Positions 1-8,091 of a stretch of 64,000 nt of DNA are shown here, one piece after another (the stretch's first letter is position 1; the number at the start of each line of letters is the position of its first letter). The DNA is taken from contig NZ_JGYU01000002.1 of assembly GCF_000741135.1 (NCBI RefSeq), positions 398,986 to 462,985 of the forward strand. Direction: 5' to 3'. The notes below the pieces were generated by a model. It saw only the letters and a program-made list of their open reading frames with translations. It was not told the origin of the DNA and did no database searches. The position numbers and the translations under genes were made by a program. Origin of the DNA: Bifidobacterium choerinum. Its GTDB lineage: Bacteria; Actinomycetota; Actinomycetes; Actinomycetales; Bifidobacteriaceae.

Positions 1-645
1 ACACTGCGAAACCATGTGATCACGCCGTTATCGGCAAACACAGCCGCCGCCTTACGCGATGATTCGCATAATCCAACCAATGGATATACACAACTATGCC
101 AAAACATTATCAAACAGCAGCATAGACTCGAAACTGCTCATTTCAAAGGATCCATTATTTGCACCAGCAATCCCGAATCTCAATTGGCAAACGTCGTCAA
201 TTCAATGCGCACTGAACTGTGTAACAACATAATGAAGCATGGAAGTGACTCATACATGGTGCAGATCACCTTTACGACCGCCATCGCGGTGAGAATCGTC
301 ACCATCAACGATATGCGCATCGAAGAACACGACGAGCCTCAGTGCTCGAACCATGGCTTGACGATGCTACAAAATCGCGTGGAATCACTCGGTGGCGCTG
401 TTGCCATGGTAGACGAGGACAACATCTGGATAACGACCATCGCCATCCCGGCTAGTATTTTGCCACACAACCATTCAAGAAACGGCGGACAGGGAACGAT
501 ATACGCAATGACGCCGTCAATGTGTTCCATATCTACCTGTAGAGCCTCGCTGACAGCATATGGGACCGGACCAACAATAAGCACAATGGATAATAAAATG
601 GAAAGAATCGATTTCATCAGCACACCCACCTCAATAGAAGATTGA
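1..645 (+). CDS. C-terminal part of a sensor histidine kinase (HATPase domain), truncated by the window edge
   Basis: The frame is open from base 1, so the gene begins upstream of the window. The visible part looks like the ATP-binding domain of a NarL/DesK-type kinase. An N-box-like stretch ELCNNIMKHG is followed by a weak G1 region and the G2-like GLTMLQNRVESLGGAV. Recognisable homology ends near base 455. The last 60 or so residues do not look like kinase and lie opposite a signal-peptide-like ORF, so the native stop may have been lost by frameshift. The usual G1 motif DxGxG is not clean, so activity is doubtful. Base composition is more AT-rich than most of the window. Confidence 0.5.
   Translation, partial: TLRNHVITPLSANTAAALRDDSHNPTNGYTQLCQNIIKQQHRLETAHFKGSIICTSNPESQLANVVNSMRTELCNNIMKHGSDSYMVQITFTTAIAVRIVTINDMRIEEHDEPQCSNHGLTMLQNRVESLGGAVAMVDEDNIWITTIAIPASILPHNHSRNGGQGTIYAMTPSMCSISTCRASLTAYGTGPTISTMDNKMERIDFISTPTSIED
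339..617 (-). CDS. possible small secreted protein or remnant, antisense to the kinase tail
   Basis: An ATG at 617 follows a GAGGTGG-like ribosome site at about 9 nt. It opens with MKSILSILLSIVLIVGP, a convincing signal peptide. A short stretch then contains HIDGVIAYIVPCPP, loosely resembling DDGIMPMACPE in the secreted protein encoded at 789-1296. Beyond about base 480 the frame runs opposite the kinase domain and is probably not native. It could be the 5' remnant of a paralogue of the neighbouring secreted gene. The function is unknown. Confidence 0.25.
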   Translation of the reverse strand: MKSILSILLSIVLIVGPVPYAVSEALQVDMEHIDGVIAYIVPCPPFLEWLCGKILAGMAMVVIQMLSSSTMATAPPSDSTRFCSIVKPWFEH

Positions 646-788
646 AAACCATAAATCAAAAGAATTATTACAGATAATCAGAAATGATAGGATATGCAGT
701 CCATTCACCTCAGTAACCGACCGCATATCCTGTCAAACGGTAAAACCAAACCGCAACATGGGTTCAAGCACGCGCAGTTCTACATACC

Positions 789-1296
789 TCAATTATGATT
801 GCAACAAGGTTGATCAGTAGGCATTTTAGCATGTTTTTTCACGCTATTGACCACATTACACAGTGCGACAACATCGTATCGCAAGTAATCAAACTCATGT
901 CCATTAACACCCAACTGAACCCACTTCGTCGTATTGGAATTATTCTTCCAACTCCAACTTGCACTTCCATAAACGGTATGACTACCATCAAGGGAAGCAT
1001 GCACATTGGCGTTGGCAAAAGGCCAAGAACTCAGCATCGACGCCGCCGCTGACGCTCGCCGCCACAGTGGTGGATTCACTAGCCTGTCCTGTAAAGACTA
1101 TCCCGGGAGCCACCCAATGTTTAGGCGCACTGCCCGTCATGAAAAAAGTGGTGTGATTTGTGACGTTTTGATGATGCCCGACTTCCGGACAGGCCATCGG
1201 CATAATACCATCGTCCTCATCGGCAAATGCCGTCGCCGGGAATAGCACCAGCATCGAGGCGACGATGACGCATGTCACTTTCTGCAGCGTTTTCAT
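789..1296 (-). pseudogene. secreted protein of unknown function, frameshifted
   Basis: The ATG at 1296 has AGGAGA 6-8 nt upstream and follows the stop of the upstream lipoprotein gene directly, so the two are cotranscribed. A signal peptide (MKTLQKVTCVIVASMLVLF, cleavage after TAFA) leads into DEDDGIMPMACPEVG. The first frame runs to 988. The second frame (ending at 789) continues naturally with FANANVHASLDG, then an aromatic/Asn-rich stretch and a C-terminus containing PCCNHN. One base gained or lost near 1036-1045 would join them into about 165 residues. I do not recognise the family. The secreted, beta-rich look might suit a bacteriocin-like or adhesive role, but that is speculation. Confidence 0.5.
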
Positions 1297-1297
1297 T

Positions 1298-1828
1298 TCA
1301 GTTCTCCTGATCATCTTTGATTTCGTAGACGACTACAAGCACACGTCCACGCCCTGCATCGACCGTGACGCCAGTGGCTCCAGAAAGCTGGCTCTCGGCC
1401 ATTGAAACCGTTCCTGAATCCCCCAACTTCGGACAGCCTTCCACATGCACCATCTGCCGATACCGCCTCCCCTGCTGCATACCGATGTCAAACGGCACGT
1501 CGTGCGCAGGATCGCAATAATAGGTGATAGCGTACGCGGTGGCTGGAGCACCATCGACTTCAGCAATGGGAACGGTCTTGCGACCCTCCACCACGGCGGA
1601 ACCAAGGAATCTTCCAGCTTCGTCACCATATACATACTCGACGTATGCACGGAGCGCCTTGGGCGTGAACTCGGTACGCACTGAGTTCATCAAGGAACCC
1701 TCCTGCGTATCCACACCAACCGAAGTCGTCGACGCCGGCGAATCCGTCGAGCGCTGCGCGCATCCAGCGAACGACATCGCCACCAGAACCGCCAACACAC
1801 CGACACAAATTCTGTTTGCATATCGCAT
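1298..1828 (-). CDS. putative lipoprotein of unknown function
   Basis: This is a 176-residue protein. Its N-terminus is positively charged, followed by a hydrophobic segment and a lipobox ending in SFAGC, so it should be lipidated and exposed on the membrane surface. The rest is soluble and contains YVEYVYGDEAGRFLG and a C-terminal beta-rich stretch (VLVVVYEIKDDQEN). No enzyme motif was recognised. The TGA stop is separated by one base from the ATG of the frameshifted secreted gene downstream, so the two form an operon. The start at 1828 is the first ATG; no strong ribosome site decides it. Confidence 0.6.
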   Translation of the reverse strand: MRYANRICVGVLAVLVAMSFAGCAQRSTDSPASTTSVGVDTQEGSLMNSVRTEFTPKALRAYVEYVYGDEAGRFLGSAVVEGRKTVPIAEVDGAPATAYAITYYCDPAHDVPFDIGMQQGRRYRQMVHVEGCPKLGDSGTVSMAESQLSGATGVTVDAGRGRVLVVVYEIKDDQEN

Positions 1829-1864
1829 ATGACGTATGGCAGCCTCTTTCGAGATCTGTGTTTT

Positions 1865-1886
1865 ATTCCGTTCTTATGAACGGAAT
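1865..1886. promoter_or_regulatory. inverted repeat upstream of the lipoprotein gene
   Basis: A 9-bp perfect inverted repeat (ATTCCGTTC / GAACGGAAT) with a 4-nt centre lies about 40 bp upstream of the lipoprotein start. It could be an operator or a 5'-leader hairpin. No regulator is identified. Confidence 0.35.
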
Positions 1887-2074
1887 AATTCCATTTCAGA
1901 ACCAATGAATTACGCATTCAACCCATCGTTGTCCCCCAAATAGTCAATTTTCGCTAACCACCCATAGGATCGCCTGCTCATTCCATTGGACGACGGTAAA
2001 GCTGGCCCCACCGCACGGCGCTGTACGGACATATATCGACGAGGGCGAATGGACGACCTATGTCACGTTGCCCG

Positions 2075-3292
2075 TCAATTCCACTGCATGTTCGGATTAG
2101 CCGCGAACACCGTCGGGTAGAGCTCCTTGCGATTACCCAGCAGATCATTGAGCGCGCCTTGGGCGGCAATCGTATGCACGAGTTCCCAATGGGACTTGCG
2201 GTGGACATAGATCTTCGCATCGTCGTTCGAGCCTCCCTCCGGCATGAAGACCATATATGCGAAATCACCGGCGCCCACGATGCCATACTGCCCCTTCCCC
2301 ACGTCGAACGTCACGTCGAACGTCTGCGGCGGCTCTGCGGAATCGGTGATCCGGGCCGTGCGCATATCGATGATCTCGACATCGCCTCCCATGCTCATCG
2401 CGATCATCTCATGCGTGTCCTCCGATCGCCACGTCAGCTGCTCCCCGTACACGAAGCTCTCCTCGCCGACGTACCGCTGCGCCTCGCCGCTCGCCGTAGT
2501 CACCGTGTTCTGTGTCAACTCCTGCGTTTTCACATTCCGTGTGAGCAGTGCGAGCGTCTGCGAACCGTAGCCGTTGCCTTTGGCTTCGTCGTCCATGTCG
2601 CCGAACAGCGTGATCCCGTCGTCCGCACAGGGGACCAAGCCGGAAGCGAACGCCGGCGTGAACCGGGAATCCACAGATTTTGTGACCAGTTTCCTCATCC
2701 CCTTCGATTCACTCACCGAATACAGTGTGTAGTCGTTGCCGGCGCCGCCCACCGCATACACACCACTCGCACGGTGCGCCACGGCGACCGGTGTCTCGGC
2801 GGGGCTCGTCACCGGTTGTTGCGGCTGCGGCGTGAACCACTGGGTCTGCACCGTACCGCTCTGCTGCGCTTGCGAATACGCGCTTTGGTACATGGCCATC
2901 ACCGTGTGGTCGTCGATTGCGACCATCTGCAATCCCGGAACATCCGGCTGCTCGCGCCTGCTCACATACCCGCGCCCGGGGGGTGTTCGCAATATGGAAA
3001 TCGCTGCGCTTATCGTCGAAGAACAGCCCGGATTCATTCCACGCCATGTTCTGCGGGGTTGTCGTTGCCGTGTCGATGAACTGCGCGGTGCCGTCCTTGC
3101 GCACGAGCGCCACCATGCCGCGCTCGTTCGTCGTGAATTTCTGCGCGGGCGGATTGAGACCGACCGCCATCACCACCTGACTCAGATCCACCTGGCTCGG
3201 CTCGATTTTCTGTACACCGCACGCCCGACGAGCAGGCATGCCCATGCGACCACCATCGCCAAGGACCCGCGGATACCCCTTCTTGTGTTCAT
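2075..3292 (-). pseudogene. secreted or lipoprotein-like beta-repeat protein, two frameshifts
   Basis: The start at 3292 has a strong GGGAGGGGG ribosome site. The first frame gives MNTRRGIRGSLAMVVAWACLL. The sequence then shifts near 3225 into CGVQKIEPSQVDLSQVV and shifts again near the G6 run at about 2979-2984 into the long frame that ends at 2075. Rejoined, this is about 405 residues. The first shift falls where a lipobox (LLVG then C) would be. The body alternates short beta strands such as GVYAVGGAGNDYTLYS and GIVGAGDFAYMVF, which suggests a beta-propeller-like fold, but no named family was recognised. Either both shifts are sequence errors or the gene is dead. Confidence 0.5.
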
Positions 3293-3739
3293 GTCGACCC
3301 CCTCCCGAGCACCACGCTGTGCATCGATTATAGATTGCGCGGAATCATGAATCCATCCCCGGATGTCTCCCGACGGTCGGCCTGCGAACGGATTCGCGAC
3401 CAGACGACGATGCCGTCGCCGAGTCTGGTCGATTACCGCACAATACATGCAAGGCACGGCCAAAGTCAGCAGATGCCAATCATCATGGCACACCGCATGA
3501 CCGTGCGTTTCCATCGGCCGTCATCAGTCCGCATGGAATGCAGATCACGAGCAACGCCCGCGTCGCGGCACGACAGTATGCACGAAATCGTATTGGCAGC
3601 CATTGCGCCATGCCGGAAATCAGATGCAATCTGCACGCAGGAGCAAGTACGGACCGACGGATACCGTCGGCTCCGGGTGCAGAGGAGGCACGAATCTCCG
3701 CTACCGAAACAAGGCACCATTATTGGCGAATGGCATGGC
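3293..3739. other. 447-bp intergenic region without a recognised gene
   Basis: The region lies between two minus-strand genes. The open frames in it are short, compositionally odd and lack ribosome sites. No RNA gene, repeat or clear promoter was seen. It presumably holds the promoter of the frameshifted gene at 2075-3292. Confidence 0.4.
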
Positions 3740-4300
3740 TCACTCCATCACCCAGTAGTCGTAGTAGTGCGTGCCGTCGTGGCCGATCAGCGGCCGGCGT
3801 GTCGCGACGTATCCGGCGTCCGCGAGCGCGGCGCGGCGCTCGACCGCGTACAGCGGCGCCTTCGTCGCGATCCTCGCGCAGCCGAACAGCGTCATGAACG
3901 GCGCGGAGACGAGTTCGAGGATGTCTTCGATGACGTCCTCGCGCTCATAGTCGACCGCGAGGTCGATGCGCAGGATGCCGCAGTCGTCATAGTAGTCGTC
4001 GGCTTCGCGGCGGAACATCTCCAAGGTGCCGATCACGGCCCCCGTTTCCAATGATTCCACGGCGAAGCGCACAAATGCACGATGCTCGTGGTATTCGGCG
4101 AGCCAGTACCTGATGCTCTCCTCGACGTCGCGCACGTCACGGCAATAGAAGTTCGCTCCGTGGCAGTTGTCGGAGTTGAGGAACGGCAGCGCAAGCCTGT
4201 CGCCGTACACGGCGAGCAGGTCCTCGGCGTCGTCGGGTTCGATCAGCCGGATGCGGTACAGATCGTCGCACAGTTCCGGGCAGCTGTCATAGATGGTCAT
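3740..4300 (-). CDS. GNAT-family N-acetyltransferase
   Basis: The 186-residue protein starts at the ATG at 4300. The frame is open further upstream, but that part is low-complexity, and homology starts at MTIYDSCPELCDDLYRIRL, typical of RimJ/RimL-like acetyltransferases. Visible elements include YRIRLIEPDDAEDLLAVYG (strand 1/helix 1), GAVIGTLEMF (strand 4) and RIDLAVDYEREDVIEDILEL (acetyl-CoA-binding loop and helix region). These proteins transfer acetyl from acetyl-CoA to an amine of a protein or small molecule. The substrate here is unknown. It is monocistronic as far as visible. Confidence 0.75.
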   Translation of the reverse strand: MTIYDSCPELCDDLYRIRLIEPDDAEDLLAVYGDRLALPFLNSDNCHGANFYCRDVRDVEESIRYWLAEYHEHRAFVRFAVESLETGAVIGTLEMFRREADDYYDDCGILRIDLAVDYEREDVIEDILELVSAPFMTLFGCARIATKAPLYAVERRAALADAGYVATRRPLIGHDGTHYYDYWVME

Positions 4301-4776
4301 GGTTCCATTGTAGGCGGCCGTTTTCACGCACGGACCGGCTGGTGTTTCCCCGGAGACGCGCACGCCGACATCCTCGCGGCAATGCGCGCGTCCGCATAAC
4401 CGCATCCGACGCCGCTTCTTTCGACATATGCGCGGCGCTCCCACGGAATCCTTTCCGCCTTCCCACACCAACGAACAGATACGCACATGAAATCGACTCA
4501 TACGCACATCATCGCGCATCATCATTCAATATCGACCATCGAATCGCCGACGACGCACGGCCGAACGGAACGCGCCCCGCATAACCCGCCCGCACGGACG
4601 AACTATCGACCTATGCGGCAGCACGCTCCCGCTGCCATACGCGACGCACGTCCGCCGCGCCGGACCGGCCGGCCGCGCCGCGCGTCGTTCCTCCGTCCGA
4701 CGAAACAGGTTTCCTCGGACGACTACGATGTGGGGCGAGGACGACAACATTCGCGAACTTCGCAGAAAGGACCGAT
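4301..4776. other. 476-bp divergent intergenic region
   Basis: This lies between the GNAT gene (minus) and the aminopeptidase gene (plus) and must contain both promoters. No confident -35/-10 pair, RNA gene or repeat was found. The open frames across it on both strands have no ribosome sites and unnatural composition. Confidence 0.35.
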
Positions 4777-6360
4777 ATGAGCGAAGTGATCACCGACCAG
4801 GACAAGGCATACGAGGCGTGCGAGCAGGCCGCCGCACCCGGCGACGACCAGCCGATGGGAGACCGCGTCAACAACCGTTCGCTGCGTCCGCGCTCCGAGG
4901 CGTTCGTCGAGTTCATGAGCAGCGGCTGGGACGACAACGAGCCGAAGATCGAACGTCTCGAATCCGCCGCGTACATCCCGGCGCGTCTGCAGGCGCTGAG
5001 CGAGGCGTTCCCCGGCGAACGCCTCGTGATCCCGGCCGGCCAGCCGAAGGTGCGCAACAACGACTGCGATTACGCATTCCGCCCGGATTCGGCGTTCTCG
5101 TACTACACCGGTCTCGGCCAGGACTACGAGGCGGGCGCCGTGCTCGTGCTCGATCCGAACGCCGACGGCACGCACACGCCGATGCTGTTCGTGGCGCCCC
5201 GCGCCGACCACTACACGCAGGACTTCTTCAAGGACCCGCACTACGGCGAGTACTGGGTGGGCCCGCGCGCGGGATTGAAGGAACTCGAGGCGATGACCGG
5301 CATCGAGACGCATGACATCGCACAGCTGGCCGACATGCTCGGCAAGGACGTCGGCGACGAGGCCGGCGCCGTTCAGCTGCGCGTGATCCGCGAGACCGAC
5401 CCGCAGATCACGGCGACGGTGAACGGGCTGCGCGCCGAGCACGGCTTCCCCGACGAAGCCGACAACACGGTGCGCGACGACAAGCTGCACGAGTTCGCCT
5501 CCGAGGCGCGCATGGAGAAGGACGACTTCGAGGTGCGCGAGATCCGCCGCGCCGTCGACGCGACGAAGCACGGCTTCGACAACATCCTGCGCAAGCTGCC
5601 GGGCGCGCTCGGCAAGCCGCGTTCCGAACGCATCCTCGAAGGCGCGTTCAATGCGATCTCGCGCGAGGAGGGCAACGAGGTCGGTTACGACACGATCATC
5701 GCCTCCGGCGCGCATGCGCCGATCCTGCACTGGATCCGCAACACCGGCACCGTCAACGCCGGCGAGCTGCTGCTCATCGACGCCGGCGTCGAGGTCGACT
5801 CCCTGTACACGGCCGACATCACGCGCACGTTCCCGACGAACGGCAAGTTCACCGATTTCCAGAAGAAGCTGTACCAGGCCGTGCTCGACTCGCAGCAGGC
5901 CGGCTTCGAGGCCGCGAAGCCGGGTGCGACCTATTCGGACATCCACCACGCCTGCATGCGCGTCATCGCCGAACGGCTGCATGACTGGGGCATCCTGCCG
6001 GTGGACGTCGAGGAGAGCCTGTCGCCCGAAGGCCAGCAGCACCGCCGTTGGCTCGCCTGCGGCGTCGCCCACCATCTCGGCCTCGACGTGCACGACTGCG
6101 CGCAGGCCCGCTACGAGTCGTATCAGGGCGCGAAGATCACGCCGGGCATGGTGTTCACGATCGAGCCGGGACTCTACTTCCGCGAGGACGACCTGATGAT
6201 CCCGCCGGAGTACCGCGGCATCGGCATCCGCATCGAAGATGACGTGCTGATGACCGAGGACGGCCCCGAATGGATCTCCGCCGGCATCCCGAAGCAGATC
6301 GACGACGTCGAGGCGTGGATGGCGCAGATGGCCGCCGAAGGCGCGAAGGACGCTCGATGA
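4777..6360 (+). CDS. pepP: Xaa-Pro aminopeptidase (M24 family aminopeptidase P)
   Basis: The 527-residue cytosolic metallopeptidase should remove an N-terminal residue that precedes proline. An N-terminal aminopeptidase-P domain (FRPDSAFSYYTGL) is followed by the pita-bread M24 domain. Metal ligands are visible: Asp in LLLIDAG (about 335), Asp in TADITRTFP (about 346), His in AHHLGLDVHD (about 431), Glu in TIEPG (about 463) and Glu in IRIEDDV (about 487). The ATG at 4777 follows AGAAAGGA. The stop overlaps the ATG of the NUDIX gene (ATGA), so the two are translationally coupled. Length and motifs are normal for the family. Confidence 0.93.
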   Translation: MSEVITDQDKAYEACEQAAAPGDDQPMGDRVNNRSLRPRSEAFVEFMSSGWDDNEPKIERLESAAYIPARLQALSEAFPGERLVIPAGQPKVRNNDCDYAFRPDSAFSYYTGLGQDYEAGAVLVLDPNADGTHTPMLFVAPRADHYTQDFFKDPHYGEYWVGPRAGLKELEAMTGIETHDIAQLADMLGKDVGDEAGAVQLRVIRETDPQITATVNGLRAEHGFPDEADNTVRDDKLHEFASEARMEKDDFEVREIRRAVDATKHGFDNILRKLPGALGKPRSERILEGAFNAISREEGNEVGYDTIIASGAHAPILHWIRNTGTVNAGELLLIDAGVEVDSLYTADITRTFPTNGKFTDFQKKLYQAVLDSQQAGFEAAKPGATYSDIHHACMRVIAERLHDWGILPVDVEESLSPEGQQHRRWLACGVAHHLGLDVHDCAQARYESYQGAKITPGMVFTIEPGLYFREDDLMIPPEYRGIGIRIEDDVLMTEDGPEWISAGIPKQIDDVEAWMAQMAAEGAKDAR

Positions 6361-6884
6361 CGACGCCCGGGTTCATCCTCGAGCTGCGCGAGCACATCGG
6401 CCACGCGCCGCTGTGGCTGATGGGCGTCTCCGCGTACATCGTCGACGACAGCGGCCTGCTGCTGCTCGAGCAGCGTGCGGACACCGGCAAGTGGGCGCTC
6501 GTCTCCGGCATCATCGAGCCCGGCGAGCAGCCCGCGGACACCGTCGCGCGCGAGACGAAGGAGGAGACCGGCATCGACGTCATCGTCACCGACCTCGTCG
6601 CCGTCAAGGCCGACGACCGCGTCATCACCTACGCCAACGGAGACCGGACGCAGTATCTCGACCATCTGTTCGTCGCCGAGATCGACCCCGACGGCCGCAG
6701 CGAACCGCATGTCGCCGACGACGAGTCGCTGTCGGTCGGCTGGTTCGACCCCGACGAGCTGCCCGAACCGATGACGGCGAGCTCGCGCGAGCGCATCGCG
6801 GCCGCACGCGACTTCCTGCGTCGCCGCGACGACGGCGACGCCCGTGCACAGTTCACGTTCCGCGGCACGGCGATCCACCGCTGA
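6357..6884 (+). CDS. NUDIX hydrolase
   Basis: The 175-residue protein has a complete NUDIX box at about residues 51-73. It starts GIIEPGEQPADTVARE, continues with KEETGI, and fits GX5EX7REUXEEXGU. It should hydrolyse a nucleoside diphosphate linked to another moiety with Mg2+. WFDPDELPEP near the C-terminus is typical of ADP-ribose or dNTP-type NUDIX proteins. The start at 6357 overlaps the aminopeptidase stop by 4 nt; upstream extension of the frame runs inside pepP and is rejected. The substrate cannot be named from sequence alone. Confidence 0.88.
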   Translation: MTTPGFILELREHIGHAPLWLMGVSAYIVDDSGLLLLEQRADTGKWALVSGIIEPGEQPADTVARETKEETGIDVIVTDLVAVKADDRVITYANGDRTQYLDHLFVAEIDPDGRSEPHVADDESLSVGWFDPDELPEPMTASSRERIAAARDFLRRRDDGDARAQFTFRGTAIHR

Positions 6885-6902
6885 GCGGCGCACCGCCCAT
6901 CA

Positions 6903-6954
6903 CCCGAGGGCAGGAACCGGGGATACGCATCGATATTCCCGGTTCCTCCCCTCG
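6903..6954. terminator. long hairpin after the NUDIX gene
   Basis: A nearly perfect inverted repeat of about 20 bp (arms containing AGGAACCGGG and CCCGGTTCCT) with an 11-12 nt loop lies 19 bp after the NUDIX stop. It lacks a T-run, so it is a terminator-like hairpin rather than a classical intrinsic terminator. Confidence 0.6.
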
Positions 6955-7076
6955 GCATAACCGACCGCGTGTTCTTCGGACATCGCGCACATAACGCCCC
7001 GGTTTCGCCGGAGCGAATGAGCCGAGAGCAAGCACGACGCCGGCGGCGGCGAATCTTCCTATGATGAACGGCGCAA

Positions 7077-7104
7077 GGCGCAGGCGCCCCTGGGGGCCTG
7101 CGCC
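7077..7104 (+). promoter_or_regulatory. stable hairpin in the leader of the NmrA-like gene
   Basis: A 9-bp perfect stem (GGCGCAGGC / GCCTGCGCC) is extended by an inner CCCC/GGGG pairing. It sits 50 bp before the ATG at 7154 and could be an attenuator or the terminator of an upstream transcript. No riboswitch class is recognised. Confidence 0.35.
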
Positions 7105-7153
7105 GCACGGGCGCCCGGACGGGGCGTCCCACCAACAACCGAGGTGAGCACAT

Positions 7154-7840
7154 ATGAAGATCACGATTCTGGGAGCGAGCGGACGCATTGCGCGTCTCGC
7201 CGAGCGGATGCTGCTCAAGTAGGGCGACGTCGACCTGACGCTGTTCATCCATCGCGACAACGAGCTCGGCGCCGACATCCTCGACGATGAACATGTGACC
7301 GTCGTCACCGGCGACGCGAAGTCCGAGGCCGACGTGGCGCAGGCGATCGAAGGCGCCGACGCCGTCTACGCGAATCTGTCCGGCGGACGCGGCAGCAGCG
7401 AGGACATCATCCCGATGGCGCAGGCGACGGTGGCCGCGATGGACAAGGCCGGCGTCAGGCGCCTGATCTGGATCTCGTCGCTCGGCATCTACGGCGAGGT
7501 GCCCGGCGAGTTCGGCGCATGGAACACGAAGGTGCTCGGCGACTATCTGACCAACTACCGCAAGGCCGCCGACGTCATCGAGGCGAGCGACCTCGAGTAC
7601 ACGATCATCCGTCCGGCATGGCTGACCGACAACGACGAGGTGGACTTCGAGGTCACCGAGAAGGGCGAGCTGTTCCGCGGCACCGAGGTGTCGCGCAAGT
7701 CCGTCGCGAGCGAGGTCGTCAGGCTGCTGCTCCATCCGGGCGAGGAGCTTCGCTCCTCGATCGGCCTTGACAAGCCGGGCACCGAAGGCGACCGCCCGTC
7801 GTGGATGCTGTCGGATTCGACCGAGCATCTGTCCGAGTAG
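7154..7840 (+). pseudogene. NmrA/atypical SDR NAD(P)-binding protein with an early amber codon
   Basis: The ATG at 7154 follows a GAGGTGAG ribosome site and opens MKITILGASGRIARLAERML, a Rossmann dinucleotide-binding start (GASGRIA). Codon 23 (7220-7222) is TAG. The same frame then continues without interruption to 7840 with NAD(P)-binding SDR features: AIEGADAVYANLSG, LIWISSLGIYGEVPGEF, YRKAADVIEASDLEYTIIRP. The repaired product would be 228 residues, normal for the family. A single change (for example CAG to TAG) explains the interruption. Re-initiation at the GTG or ATG near 7291 would lose the cofactor loop, so function is unlikely unless the stop is an error. Confidence 0.75.
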
Positions 7841-7906
7841 TCCGGACATCCCACGCGAATCCATGCGGTTCGCGCGATTCGTTCCTCCGATCATCCTCCG
7901 GCGGAA

Positions 7907-7960
7907 GAAAACGGCCGGTGTCACGTCATGCGCAATGCGGGCGTGACGCCGGCCGTTTTC
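7907..7960. terminator. bidirectional intrinsic terminator
   Basis: A 21-bp stem with mismatches (GAAAACGGCCGG...TCACG pairing with CGTGA...CCGGCCGTTTTC) and a 12-nt loop has A-rich and T-rich flanks. It lies 67 bp after the NmrA-like stop and insulates the ROK regulator. Confidence 0.75.
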
Positions 7961-8000
7961 ATGCCTTCCCGACTTCGGCGTGTCGATTTGCCATCATGAG

Positions 8001-8029
8001 TTAACGACGTTAACATTTAACGCAGTTAA
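8001..8029. promoter_or_regulatory. double palindromic operator upstream of the ROK regulator
   Basis: Two 13-bp palindromes, TTAACGACGTTAA (8001-8013) and TTAACGCAGTTAA (8017-8029), are spaced 16 bp centre to centre and lie 63 bp before the ROK start. The repeat of the same dyad, the location and the AT-rich setting suggest autoregulatory binding sites of the ROK protein. This is inference from position and symmetry. Confidence 0.6.
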
Positions 8030-8091
8030 TCAATCAATGCCCGCGACTACGGCAGCCACGGGGACTCGATGCATGGACACAGGGAGGTGTG

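Noticed and set aside
2060..3079. 339-codon plus-strand frame
   Set aside because: Antisense shadow of the frameshifted minus-strand gene; Arg/His-rich with no recognisable domain.
4723..6093. 456-codon minus-strand frame opposite pepP
   Set aside because: Complement of a well-supported aminopeptidase gene; Val/Arg/Leu-rich shadow composition.
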